From Phyto melanocephala (Eukaryota > Arthropoda > Insecta > Diptera > Rhinophoridae), in the NCBI GenBank assembly GCA_941918925.1, contig OW799234.1:7779001-7843000 (forward strand): DNA of 64,000 bases. The letters run 5' to 3'. The number at the start of each line of letters is the position of its first letter. Position 1 is the stretch's first letter. Shown here piece after piece: positions 43,414 to 55,488 of this stretch. Both the position numbers and the translations under genes were made by a program. The notes under the pieces were generated by a model. That model was not told the origin of the DNA and did no database searches. It saw only the letters and a program-made list of their open reading frames with translations.

Positions 43414-45005
43414 AAAATAATAAGTAAATAGTTTTATTGCAAATTGTATGATTATTTAGGACTTAAAAAACAATAGAACTACTTCTTTCAAAATAAAATT
43501 AAAAAAAATAATAAGAAAAATTTTTCCGAGCCTGTATTTTTAAAGATTTAAAAGAGTACTAAAAAGTACTTTTTTAAAAATTACTTTCTGTAAAAAAGTA
43601 CTTTTGTCAAAAATGTACCACAAAAACTATAAAAAAATACAAAACGTATTAGAGTACAACAAAAAAAAATTGAGAAATTTTAATAATTAAACAAAGGACA
43701 AAAAAGTACTTTTTAAAAAAAGTACTTTTCTCAAGAAAGTACAAAAAAATAAGCAAATAATTTTATTGGAAATAATATGATTATTTAGAAGAAATAGTAC
43801 CAAAGATTTATTTCTTTATAAATAAAATACCAAAACAAATAATTCGAAAAATTTTTGCAAGCCTATGTTTTTAAGGACTTAATAGAATACAAAAAAGTAT
43901 TTCCTTAAAAAAAGTGCTTTTCTCAAGAAATTATAAAAAAGTGAAATAAATAAAGTACAAAATATAACAAAGTAACAATAAACATTTTTAGAATTATAAA
44001 ATAATTAAAAAAGTACTTTTTTAAAAAAAGAACGACAGCTTTAAAGAATTTTTTAAAAAGTACTAAAAATTTTCTTTTTTAAAAAAATTATTTTTATAAT
44101 TATTTTAAAGCATTTTAAGCTCTAGATACTAAATAGAGTACATCTTTAGATATTTGAAATAATTAAAAAAAAAGTGCTAAATAATTTTAATATTTTTTTA
44201 AATATTTTAAACTCCATATACCAAAAATGGTATAACTAAGGACCATTTTCAGCTTTGAAGACCAAATTTAACTTAAGGTATTTCTATACAATTTTCCAGA
44301 AAATTAAAAAAAATATTAATTAAGCACTTTTTGTATTTTAAATTATTTTGAGCTCTACATAGAAATTATTTTAATTAATTAAGGACCTATCTAAAGAATT
44401 TTCAAAAAAGTATTAAATATTATCTTGTTTAAAAAAGTACTTTTTTGTGTTTTAAATCATTTTGAGCTCTAAGTAGAAAATTAATTAAATTAATTAAGGA
44501 ACAATCTAAAGAATTTTCGAGAAAGTACTAAAAATTCCCATTTTGTAAAAAAGTACTTTTTTGAATTTTTAATAATTTTGAGCTTTAAATAGAAAAAAAT
44601 ATATAAATTAAAAAAATAGGACATTTTTTAAAAAATGTTTCGAAAAAGTACTAAAATTGTACTATTTATGAAAAAGGATTTTTTTTGTATTTTAAATCAT
44701 TCGTAGCTCCAAATAGACAATAAATTATTTAATAAAGGATCTATGTAGAGAATTTTTAAAAAAGTACTAAAAATTTACTTTTTGTAAAAAGGTACTTTCT
44801 TTGTATTTTTCATAGTTTTGAGCTTTAAATAGTAAATAAAATCTATAATTTAGAAAATAGGACATTTCCAAAAGATTTTCCGAAAAAATACTAAAAATAT
44901 GTACTTTTTTTAAAAAAGGATTTTTTTGTATTTTAAATCATTTTGGACTGATTTTGGTTTAATGAAGGACTTATCTAAATTTTTCAAAAGTAATAAAAAA
45001 TCACT

Positions 45006-45330
45006 TTTTTTAAAAAGAGACTTTTTGTAAAAAGAGACTTTTTGTAAAAAGGTACTTTTTGTAAAAAGGTACATTTTGTAAAAAGGTATTTTTTGTAAAA
45101 AGATACTTTTTGTAAAAAGGTACTTTTTGTAAAAAGGTACTTTTTGTGAAAAGGTACTTTTTGTAAAAAGGTACTTTTTGTAAAAAGGTACTTTTTGTGA
45201 AAATGTACTTTTTGTGAAAAGGTACTTTTTGTGAAAAGGTACTTTTTGTGAAAAGGTACTTTTTGTGAAAAGATGCTTTTTGTGAAAAGTACATTTTGTT
45301 AAAAGGTACTTTTTGTAAAAAGGTGCTTTA
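45006..45330 (+). repeat. 17-bp tandem array, about 19 copies
   Basis: Unit GGTACTTTTTGT(A/G)AAAA. Most copies are exact, with the A/G variant grouped toward the right half, a sign of recent local expansion. Because the minus strand of the unit has no stop in any frame, the array reads as a 94-codon repetitive frame; 17 bases times three gives a 17-residue peptide repeat. That frame is a by-product. Confidence 0.92.
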
Positions 45331-45800
45331 AAATAAATGTGAATGCTTGTATGCTTGGATGTTTGTTACCCAATCACTCAAAAAAAGTTGTAGGGAACTT
45401 AATGAAATATGGCACACAGTTAGACAACAACTTAGGTTAACACATAGGCTACCCTTTGTCACAATACTCATGCAAATTCGCAAAATTATGCAAAAAGAAA
45501 TTTTGTATTTTTGTTGTATTCAGTTAGTCGGTTGTTCGACGTACTGGCGAACGTCGTTTATAATTTTATTTTTGCGTAAATATTTGTATTAAATTCTATT
45601 CTACTAATCAAATAAATATGAATGTTTGTATGGTTTAATATTTTAATATTTTTACTCAATCATTGGAAAAACGACTAAACGGATTTAAATGAAATTTGCC
45701 ACACAGATATAAAACAACCCGAATAATTGCATGAAAAGGCTACATTTCGTGCCGATAACTACGCTGACGAAGTCTAGCACAGACTAGTAAAATATATAAT
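45331..45800 (+). repeat. Two tandem relatives of a Helitron-like terminal unit
   Basis: AATAAATGTGAATGCTTGTA (45331) and AATAAATATGAATGTTTGTA (45611) start two copies that go on through AATCA(C/T)T, AAA(A/C)...GAA(T/C)...ATGAAAT(A/T)TG(G/C)CACACAG. The second ends ACGAAGTCTAGCACAGACTAGT (positions 45769-45790, with CTAG at 45786-45789 followed by T). Endings of this form are common in non-autonomous Helitron-like repeats of insects. Confidence 0.5.
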
Positions 45801-46100
45801 TTAAAAAATTTTTTAAATTTTTTCTAAAATATATAAAAATAGTCTACTTTTTAAAAAAGTACTTGTTAATAAACAAACCAATTTCACGTAGTACTAAAAA
45901 AACATAACCTAGAAACTTAGAATTAAAAAAAAACACAGAAATATTGTACTTTTTCTAAAAAGTACATTTAAAGTTTTAAACCATTTTCAGTTTCAGTAAA
46001 TAACGTTTTAAAAAGAATTAAAAAAACAATTTTTAAATTCTGATTTTTTAAAAAAGTACCTTTTTGGGATTTCAAACAATTTTCCGCTCCTAATACCAAA

Positions 46101-47340
46101 AAGTATAACCTAATATATTCTTTTTAATATAAAAACTTAAGACTTATTTCACCTAATGAGTGCCTAATTCCAGCAACCTTCACAGAAACCTATTAATTTA
46201 CTTACATATGACATTATCTTAATCATTAATTATAAAATGTTTACGCCATTAAACGACAGACTCATTTACTTTGGTATTTACTAAGGCTTTAATGAAACAT
46301 TTCATACCAACGCTGAAATGTCTGCTGCTAACTTTCTTAAGAAAAACTAAACCAAAGCACAAAGCAATTTTTTGCTGTAAGAGAAAAACATAAGTCACGG
46401 TGTGAAACCTAAGATTTTTGCGTGTTTTGCATCAAAACATAAGAAACAAAAAACTAAAACATACTTTGGCCGTTTGTTTGTGAACAATGACGTTCCTAAC
46501 ATTTAGTTTTAAAATGCTCTTTAATACACACTCATACACATAAACTTACACAACACCCATACACCCCTAAGTATTATAATTATTTTCATACTGATGTCAT
46601 TAAGTTGTACAAAAGAGACAACACACAATAACACAAACGCACCTTTTTTAAGGTCAATAAGTTTATTTTGGGTTTAAGAAATTTTAATCATACTTTGCAG
46701 CAGGATTTTAGGATCGACAAGGATATCAAGTTATTAGTAATAATTTCCAACAGACTTTAAAATATTCCTTAATGTTGATGATTTTTATATTTTAAAATAT
46801 TTCAATTCGAGTATTTTTTTTATTTTTTATTATTATTAGAGTGTGTTGTAATAAATTTTTATATTTTATTTTGGATATTTTGTTTCATTTATTTCTTTTT
46901 CTTTTTTTTTTTGGCATAATGAGAAGTGTGCGTGTATTTTGCAACCGGAAATTAAATTTTAGTTAAAAGAAAACCTCTATATTTCTTTCATAATAACGAC
47001 GATTTTTGAATTTAGCTCCGCTTAATAATATGCAGCTAAATTATTAATTTTTATAGCCCAAAAGTATGCTATATAATTAGAGCAACCAGAAACAAAATAT
47101 ATGTACACACATACACTCATACAAAATTACTTTATTTGTTGTTACTCATTTCTTATTCATTTTTATTTGTATTGTTTGTTGCGTGTCATCACTGTCTGCC
47201 ATAAATAAATCATATAAAATAACAACAACAAGGAGTAATAACTAGAGTAAATGTGTCATGAACTATAAAACAGAAATTCCCAAAATGCACAAGACATATG
47301 GGAAGAAAAAAAGTACCTGACTCATCATAATCTGGTTTAA
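46101..47340. other. AT-rich DNA, no gene recognised
   Basis: No repeat array or motif-bearing frame. ACAACAACAA at 47220 is a short run only. Confidence 0.5.
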
Positions 47341-49000
47341 ATAGTCGTAAATGTCCTTATTTCTCTCACTCCCCGGTGCATGCTAATTTGGTGAGTGTCC
47401 AGCCCTGGTTTATGTATACATGTTTTATATGAAAATATATGTGTTATATGTGAATATATGTGTGTATTGAGAGAATATCAAATCAGACCACTTCAATTTC
47501 GGGTCCCTGCTTAACCACCTTCGATCCTTAGTAATCTCAAAACTACTGAGCAACTCCTTCTTCTACAATAAATCCCTTGGCATTCTCGGCGTTAACTCTT
47601 GTGTATAAAACTTTTTCACATTAACGACAATACTCCTCGGCAGGCATTTAATGTTGGCCTGTTTGTGAATCTTCCGCTAGCCAGTCCTTGACATTCTCAG
47701 ACTTCATGCTCTGAGATGTCTCAGTATCTTCCAACTACATTCTACACACATAACCAGAGCTAAAACTTTGGTCAGAGAATATGTTCGAGTCTGATCAGAG
47801 ACCCATCTGTATCATGAGAAGAGTCTTCGAAGTACACATGGTGACTATGGCTTATTCCCAAGCGGGAAAAGATATTCGGCTAAAGTTTAATGACTTTTTA
47901 TGATTTTATGTCAGACATCAAGCCACTACTGTGCTGGGTGCTGTTGCCTTCTTAACATAAATAAAGACTAAAGGTTCAGTGATTGATACTGGTGTGGCAT
48001 ACCTGAGGATTTCGGGTTACCATTTAGGTACTGGGGTGCTATTATCTTTATTATCTTTAAAAAGTAGTAGTTACTTGTTAACCTGTTCTGTCTCTTCAAA
48101 ATCTATCTCTTATCAATGTCTTTAGCCTCGTATCTAAAAGAAAATCAAAGGTTTAAATAGTCTCGATCTCTTTTTAAAGGTGCCTATACATAAAACAAGA
48201 GATTAATGTGGGACGAATTGTCACCTATGTTCATGATTGAATTGCTCAACATTATATACAGGGGCAACATTTTATACAGTATGTCATCAGAAATTCAACC
48301 TCGCGGTACTGTCGTGGTAATTTTATGGCTGCCAATCGGCGTCCCTTCCTTCAATGTGACCCTCGCCACTACAGACGTTTTCTCACATTGCCGAATGGTC
48401 ATTGATGATAATCCCTCGCAATCACATAAGAACGAGGTATAGGATTCCCCTATTCTCAATCAATAAAGATGGAATTATAAGCATGCGATATGGTCTATCG
48501 ACCACTTTCACTTGACTTTCGCTCTATTAGTATTTGAGTCTTCATTATCTCCTTTTTTGTGTACGAGGTCCGAAATTCCACTAAACCCTAGCCAACTGCA
48601 ATCTGAGTCTCGCAAGCATCTTTAAGTACGAGGTCCAGGATTTTTGTATGCCCCAAAAGTAAAAATACTGACGACACTATCCATTTCTCCATTGTTAGTG
48701 GATTCAGCCGCTATGAGCGTGCGATGTATACCTCCGATTACTTTCACTCGACTCAGATGCTCTATCTCTTTATATGCGAGGTTCAGAATATTCCTCTACC
48801 CCAACCAGAGTTGTTGATAACCCTTCTTTACTTCAGACTCGCAATAACACCAAGAAGAAGACACTACGCTAAAGTAACCTGGCCCCGGGGAGGCTATTGC
48901 TTAGATCTGCTTACAGTGCCATAATCACTTACAACCAAAATTAGTTTCGAAGGACCACGAGCAAGGAGTAGTCATGAATATTTATATTGTCTCTGTTTTT
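47341..49000. repeat. Less AT-rich region with degenerate repeats of about 220 bp
   Basis: GCGATATGGTCTATCGACCA at 48485 parallels GCGATGTATACCTCCGATTA at 48721, both followed by CTTTCACT(T/C)GACT. ACGAGGT(C/A) at 48430, 48559, 48624 and GCGAGGTTC at 48775 each lead into text like (A)GGAT or (A)GAAT and a C-rich patch. Composition is much more balanced than elsewhere. The minus strand reads in pieces such as RVKVIGGIHRTLIAAES, so a repeated coding origin is possible. No family recognised. Confidence 0.4.
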
Positions 49001-50576
49001 CAGTAAAGGCAGGCCAGCTTATAGACTATAATTAAATGCCAGCATACTGAAAAACGTGTGAAATCTAAAGCTACACAGCTGTTATGAGATTTTCGTTACA
49101 AAATTCCGCAAGAGGTAGATAGGCAGCCACTTTAGTGAAAACTGCCTGAGTGTCTTTGCGTTGGTTGAAAACAGTGTTTCGTGGAATATCTTGCGAAAGC
49201 GTTAGTATTCAGCGTATTTGTGTATCGAAGAAACTTCATAAACGTCTGAAATATAAGAAAAACCCGCAAGTGTCTTTGTTTTTTTCCTAAACTTTGTTGC
49301 TCCTAAAGTCTGAAATAAATTAAGAAAATTCTGGTTTCTCATAGCTAAACATATTTTCTATTTGCAAATGATCAAAGTCGGTCCATGCATGAGAGAGATA
49401 AAAAAATACTTCCTACAACTAACACACAAATCAATACTTCATTGTGAAGCAAAAATGTATTACAAATACAAATAGGGAACGTTATGCGTATATAATCATA
49501 GAACATAGAACTTACATACCCCGACAAAACTGCAAGCACTATGGCATTGATAAGAGATATTTAATTCAAATATACTCGTAGTATTCTTATTTGTTTTATA
49601 AATATATTTAATAGTTTAATTGTGGCTTAAAAGCAACAAAATAAATAAACACTTCAAAAGACGAATTACCAAAATGATTCATTCATATTACATCGAATCT
49701 TTAGTGTCAGACATTGTGAATCAACCAAATATGGTATAAAATGTAAAACATAACAGTTAAGCAACCCCGATCGATTCTTGAAAGTCAACCAAAACCAACA
49801 ACAACAACAACAACAACAAAAAATCCCCATTAAAAACAGACATTTTTACATGCTCACACTTACGCAAATGAGTATGAAAAATAATAATAAAAAAAAAATT
49901 TACTATTATAATCAAACATGTTATGGCATGCTTAAAAGCGGTGACCTTGAATGTTATTGTAAATAATATGATTTTATGAAGTTTTCTCTTTTACGCTTAG
50001 GCTTATATTAATATTTAATTAAAACAACCATAAAGAATCAAGAAGTATAATGATTAAACCAGAACAATAGTATTATTTTCTTGGTCAATAATATGCAGTC
50101 ACAAGGCATGAGTTCAAATTAAGAACTTAATTATTATTTTCAGCCTAAAACATCTGCCGGTATATATTTATTTCGATTTTGTGCTTTATTTAAGAAGGCG
50201 TTAGCTTTATTTGCACAATCAATAAGCAAAAGATTTAAGTGGATATAATTAAGCAATAAATATGTGCATTTAGTTAAAACCACAAGTATTATATTAAAGA
50301 ACACAAGTTAAAGTATAGTTTAAGGGGTCGGCAAAAAAAATAGAAAAATTATTACAAAGAATTGAAAAGAAAACAAATATTTTCGAAAGCATTGGGGAAA
50401 TGGTTTTTAAACATTTAAGCTTAACAAAATAATTATTAAAATTTATAAGTCATTTGATAATTTTATTCAAACGTTATAATTTGAAATGAAATAACTGCAT
50501 ACTCTAAGGAGACATTAAAAAAAAACTATCTTTATTGTAATTATTGCGGATCTAATCTTTCAACTAACCTAACTCG
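49001..50576. other. AT-rich DNA, no gene recognised
   Basis: A piece at 49190-49260 reads ISIQRICVSKKLHKRLKYKK-like text on the plus strand, reminiscent of a transposase helix-turn-helix but too short to call. A CAA run lies at 49796-49820 inside a 62-codon frame I regard as chance. Confidence 0.35.
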
Positions 50577-50945
50577 TTGAGAGAGAACCCATCTAGCTCG
50601 CATTGTCTGAGGAAACGACATGTAGAGCATGCGAGGAAGAGCATGGAACCTTGGTACACTACCTCTGTCATTGTCCTGCGTTTGGGCATATTAGACGCGA
50701 AAATTTTACAGTGGATACCATGCCGAACTTGGAATACTGGGGAACTCGAACTGAAGATCAATAAGGAATTACATTGAGGGGACTGGGTTCTTGGACTAGT
50801 CCGTTACTTATGGGAAATTATGATTATGGTTTTTTTTAGAAATTCTGTTTTCCATATGGAGCGCATAACATGCCAACTGGGCATAAGTGTATACTTGTCA
50901 TGGGTTTGGGTTTTTAGTGCCCCTACTTTTCAACCTAACCTAACC
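50577..50945 (+). pseudogene. LINE 3-prime end: zinc knuckle and 3-prime UTR
   Basis: From 50622 the frame reads CRACEEEHGTLVHYLCHCPA, FGHIRRENFTVDTMPNLEY, nearly identical to the C-terminus at 42755-43413. A missing C near 50737 shifts the frame, and in the shifted frame the Trp codon of NSNWRSIR is TGA. The remaining RSIRNYIEGTGFLD ends at TAG 50797-50799. A 3-prime UTR follows to CAACCTAACCTAACC at 50931-50945 instead of poly(A). 5-prime truncated, as expected for LINE insertion. No flanking duplication was identified. Confidence 0.85.
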
Positions 50946-52159
50946 TTTAACTTAAGACTCAGCTTAATACATATTTTAGCATTTATTATTCGTCTATTAA
51001 ACCGTTATAGAAACCTTTGCTATTTAAGCCCTTAAATATGGCCATAATCTATTTTCTTAGTATAAGTTAGTTACTTTAATCTTGTTTTTCAATCACTTAA
51101 AATAATTTTTTTAGCAACGATATTTTTCCATTGAAATTGAAAACCGTAGCATATCCTTAGGCTGTTATCATAATATTGTTAAAAATCCACCTTCATTTTA
51201 ATTCACTAAAAATAATTGTAAGTAAATGTATGTATTTGTGTATTTCCTACAATAAGAATTCTTTATAAAAACCTAACAGATTTAGTTTTTTCTTTTATTT
51301 TCTAAAAATAGCAAAGTATTACAATGTTTACTACTGGTATCCTTGCAATTCAAAGTATCTACTTATAAATACTTACTTGAATGCTAAAAATATCTCATTG
51401 TATTATAACTGTCTTATTTAGTACAATATTTGTAGCTCTCTCTAGAGTTTTTCACAAATATTTTAGCCTTATTTTAGTAATAGTTTTGCAAGTGGAAAAA
51501 AATTTATTGTTAAAGGACTCTTGAAAATAACTAAAGTTACACGGTATTTGTTTTGATTTTTGTTTTAACAATGGGTTTATGAATAATTTCACTAAAAAGG
51601 TTTTAAACATTTTATTAAATTTATACAATTTGTTGCCTACTCAATTACGATTGCCTGTATTTCTTTGTTAACATTTAATTATTTTTGTTAAACAATTTAT
51701 TTGACGGCCCTGGAAAATTATTTAAGCACACATTTGTAGTTGCACACACACACACACTTTCGTTTTAATTCATTTTATATTTATTTCACAATTCACAACA
51801 TAAATCAACAGACAACACACATTTAATTGAAATTTATTGATTCACATAAAAACCATTTGAAAATGACTCGTTTTTTGCATTCGCATACAGTTCAATAAAA
51901 ATAGAGGCAAAGAAGAGGCTTTAGCTTACGTATATATACTTTTATATTGTTGAAAAGCCCTTTTTCCACACACACACACACCCACTTAAGGTGGCCATAT
52001 GATGCTGGCAGTGCTTAACGAATGACAAATACCCTTTTGATTAAAATATTATATTGATAGAGATTTATGAAGATACAAATGTATGAGGATACAAATGTAT
52101 GAAGATACAAATATATACAGAAATTTATTATTGATTTCTAGAAACTTTAATTTTTAAAA
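50946..52159. other. AT-rich DNA, no gene recognised
   Basis: CA runs at 51743-51757 and 51968-51981; GGTGGCCATATGATGCTGGC at 51991 shares GGTGGCCATAT with 16862, a possible stray unit of the GGGTTGCCA array. GAGGATACAAATGTATGA-type triplet at 52055-52115. Confidence 0.45.
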
Positions 52160-54800
52160 CCATACAAATAATGTCCGACAATAAAGTTGGGTTATTGCTA
52201 ACTAGATACAGCGCTCTAAAAGTGTATTAAATTTTGCTAAAAGTAACATGAAAACTAAAAATAAATAAAATTACAATTCCGTGCAGCATCTGAAATACCT
52301 TCATACATCCGACAAAAAATCTTAAGATATAAACAAATATTAACTCTATTCTCAATGATAAAAATCACTTTTATCATGATATTTTTCAAAGTTTAAATAT
52401 TTCTTGATAAACAAATAAATAAAATAAAAAAAAACATAAACCTACAAGAATGAACCGACAAAAAAGTCTGGTATTAGCTATTTCTCCATAAAGTCTCACT
52501 AGACAAAATAACTACAAGTAAAATTAAAACGTTTACTTTGAAACACAAAAAACATAATCATCCGACAAAAATGTCGGACCTTACCATTAAACCGACAAAG
52601 TCGCAAAAATCAAACAATAAGAAGTTAAATAAAAAAAATTACTTAAAATTTAAAAAATAAAGACAAAAAGATACAGAGCGAATCGCGCTACAAAAATGTC
52701 GGACAAAATGCGTTTACCGACAAATTCTCAAAAACTAAATTTTTATATATGTATATAATACATAGAAATTAAATAAAAATGTTAAAACTAAACAAATTTC
52801 TTCACAGATCTTCAATTTGTCCGAAAAAAATGACACAAAATTTCCTTTCCGACAAAGGCTCACAAACTGAAATAATATAAATAGAAACAAAAATTTAAAT
52901 TTAAAAATAAAACAAAATACCTTTTCAAGACTTTGTCCACAAAATGTTGCACAATAACCATTGGACCAAAAAATCTAAAAAAAAAACAAAACGTACTGTA
53001 ATATAAACCAAAAAATGGATAAATGTAATAAAAAGTTTAATAAAAATCTTTGATATTATTTCCTATAATATTTGAATAAACAAAATGGTTGCACTTTAAA
53101 TGACAATGTAAACTTTGGAAATAATTAAAGAAAAAATATAACTAATAACAGAGCATCCGACAAAAGTGTCGGATATTATATTTTCTTCTCTGGCGAAGTT
53201 TTAAAAACTTTATTTAATACATGGGAACATAATCTGTATTTCAAAATCTATTCAGGTTAATAAAACTAAAAACCATCACCCGACAAAAATGTCGGTTATT
53301 ACTTTTAGATCACTAAGTATTAAAAAAACTTTATTTATTAAATAAAAATACATAAGTAACTTCAAATTCACTAAACAAGAACTGTAAAAACATCACCCGA
53401 CAAAAATGTCGGATGTAATTTATTTTCCACAAATGTCTTAAAAATCAAATTATTTTTTTACAAGAATAAAGTATACATTTAAAAATTATATTACTATTAT
53501 AATCAAGCCCGCCCGACAAAAAATGTCGGATACCATTTTTTGCATAAAAGGTCCTCAACAACGAAATTTTTATATTTAAAATTTAATACATACTTTGAAA
53601 TTAACTGGAAAGAAGAGAGTTAACAAAAATCATCCGACAAAAATGTCGCGGCAACCGCGTATGTCTTAAAATCAAATTTTTGAGGAGAGCTACAAAACCG
53701 TGTTAGTGCTGAACGATTTTTGAATATACATATATAGAAGTTACGTTGTTATGCCATTCAAATAATCGGAATGGGTCCATCTTATTTGAGAAATTTTTAA
53801 AACCAAGTTAAGGCCGTTTAAAACCAAGCAATATGGCATAATTGACTCAAAAAAGTATAAAACGAACATACGCGGTTGCCCATTAAAACCACAGATAAAA
53901 CCCTTTTGATGTTTACGATGTCTTCAAAAACAACTTCTTACATATAAAATTAAAATATATTATTTTAAATTAACTGAAAAGAACAGGGATTAAAATAAAA
54001 AAATGCATCCGTCAAAAATGTCGGACCTAATTTATTTTCCAACAGTGTCTTATAAATCAACTAACACTTTTGACTACGCAGTCTTCAAAACAATTTTTTA
54101 AATAAAAATTTAAATATGTACTTTTAAATTAAGTAGAAAGAATAGAGATTTTAATAAAATAATAACCCGACAAATATGTTGAATATAATTTATTTTTCAA
54201 CAATGTCTCAAATAAAATAATCACCCGACAAAAATGTCGGATATAATTTCTTTTCCAACAATGTCTCAAAAATTAAAATATTAAAAAAAATATATCTTAT
54301 ATTTTAAAATTATATTGCAACGAATAGTATTTAAAAAAACCCTGGCCGACAAAAATGTCGGATATTACCTTTTCGACTACAAATCCTCAAAAACATCTTT
54401 TTATACGTTAAATTAAAAAAATTTACTTTCAACTTACTTAAAAGAAAGAACAGAGAGTTAAAAAATTAATCACCCGACAAAAATGTCGGGCATCACTTTT
54501 TATAACACATAATCTCGAACGCAAATTAGTATAAGAGAGTTAAAATTTATACTTTAAAAGAGAATAAATAAAATAGAAACAAAAAAAATAAACAAAACAA
54601 AAAGATTTTTTATTATTAAAAGGACCTTAAGCTTAAAAAACTATTAAACATATAAAATAGAGAACTATTAAAATTCATATCCGACAAAAATGTCGGATAT
54701 TATATACTATCCTAAAAGCCTAAAAAAAATATTTATGTAAAATATCAACATGGATTTTAAAAAAAGCTATGGCAAAATTATAAGGCTGCAACAATTAGCC
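52160..54800 (+). repeat. Array of about 120-bp units with a CCGACA-TGTCGG hairpin
   Basis: The word (T/C)CCGACAAAAATGTCGGA, a 7-bp inverted repeat around AAAA, starts near 52562, 53157, 53279, 53397, 53513, 53634, 54009, 54167, 54225, 54346, 54474 and 54681. Spacings cluster at 116-128 bp once a 231-bp insertion (53650-53880) is removed. Weaker forms continue left (52174, 52304, 52452, 52593, 52700, 52849) and right (54798). Between hairpins, TTTTCCA(A/C)(A/C)AATGTCT(T/C)AAA-type text recurs. Flanking unit sequence has drifted far more than the hairpin word, so the hairpin is the conserved part. Confidence 0.85.
53650..53880. mobile_element. MITE with 15-bp perfect TIRs inside the hairpin array
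   Basis: GGCAACCGCGTATGT (53650-53664) is repeated inverted at 53866-53880. The 231-bp insert is the most GC-bearing part of the array and breaks the hairpin at 53634 inside its right arm. A target duplication could not be fixed. No open frame. Confidence 0.75.
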
Positions 54801-55365
54801 GACAGAAATTTCAAACTTTACCCTTTAGCCTACAAAGAGTCTATAAAAACAATGGCTTACAAGCATAGTGCAAATACAACGTTACACTACACACACATAA
54901 AATCAACCAACCCTAAGAATGTCCCGATACCAAACGTACGTGATTATAAAGCACGTACATCTGTGTGCCCCAGCACATGTCTACATGTCTAATAACTATA
55001 AAAACAATTTTTTTAACTTTTTTTTGCTCAAACAAATATTTGTGAATAGTGCTTCATCAGCAATAATCCACTTAAAGACTGATAAGAATTAAAATGAAGA
55101 AAAAAAACTCATCCAATAATCTTTAATTTCTTGACTGTGTTTGAACTTGTCCACAAGAAACAAAAAAAATAATATTAATGATTAATGTAAAATGATATAA
55201 AGAGAGGGGGAGGGGAGAAGAAACACCATACAACTATTTCGTTTAACAGCTATTAAAGGCTTTTGGAGAGAAATTTTGAAGAATATGCTCAAAGTAGTCT
55301 TTAAGAAAAATTTTGTGCTGGTCTGTTAAATCTATAGTCCAGTATAAAGTCTAAAAAGAAACCTT
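54801..55365. other. AT-rich DNA, no gene recognised
   Basis: Contains the end of an 80-codon plus-strand frame (54750-54992) that begins in the last array unit. Its tail (NVPIPNVRDYKARTSVCPST) looks less simple than most chance frames, but no family is recognised. Confidence 0.4.
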
Positions 55366-55488
55366 CATACCTAAACAAGAGCGTTGAGCGTCAAGCGTTG
55401 GAGTTTTACATGTGTTTTGTTTTTGTTACAATAACAAAATACATGCAAAATTGCAACGCTTGATGCTCAACGCTCTTGTTTAGGTATG
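55366..55488. repeat. 123-bp near-perfect hairpin
   Basis: The arm CATACCTAAACAAGAGCGTT...GAGCGTCAAGCGTTG (55366-55400) pairs with 55454-55488 at all but one base, and pairing goes on inward (TTTTACATGTGTTTTGTT with AACAAAATACATGCAAAA), leaving only a few bases of loop. The G/C content of the arms is well above the surroundings. No clear target duplication. It may be a very short foldback/MITE or, if transcribed, a small-RNA hairpin precursor. Confidence 0.85.

Larger units (their letters stand above)
42236..46100. repeat. Field of GTACTTTTT / AAAAAGTAC repeats
   Basis: Words such as AAAAAAGTACTTTT(T/C)TC, CAAGAA(A/T)GTAC and AATTTT(T/C)(A/C)(G/C)AG recur dozens of times. Longer blocks return at 300-1200 bp, for example GTATTTTAAATCATTTT/C(G)..AGCTC near 44451, 44690 and 44928, and GAGCCTGTAT(C/T)(C/T)TTAA near 42284 and 43529. 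GTAC with A and T flanks is self-complementary. A LINE fragment (42755-43413) and a 17-bp array (45006-45330) interrupt it. It looks like an old, much-expanded tandem array. Confidence 0.75.

Noticed and set aside
45010..45294. 94-codon minus-strand frame rich in FTKSTFLQKVPF
   Set aside because: It is the translation of the 17-bp tandem array; the regular 17-residue peptide repeat follows from unit length.
49190..49260. Possible Tc1 transposase helix-turn-helix (RICVSKKLHKRLKYKKNPQ)
   Set aside because: Too short and without a second domain or TIRs; kept only as a remark.
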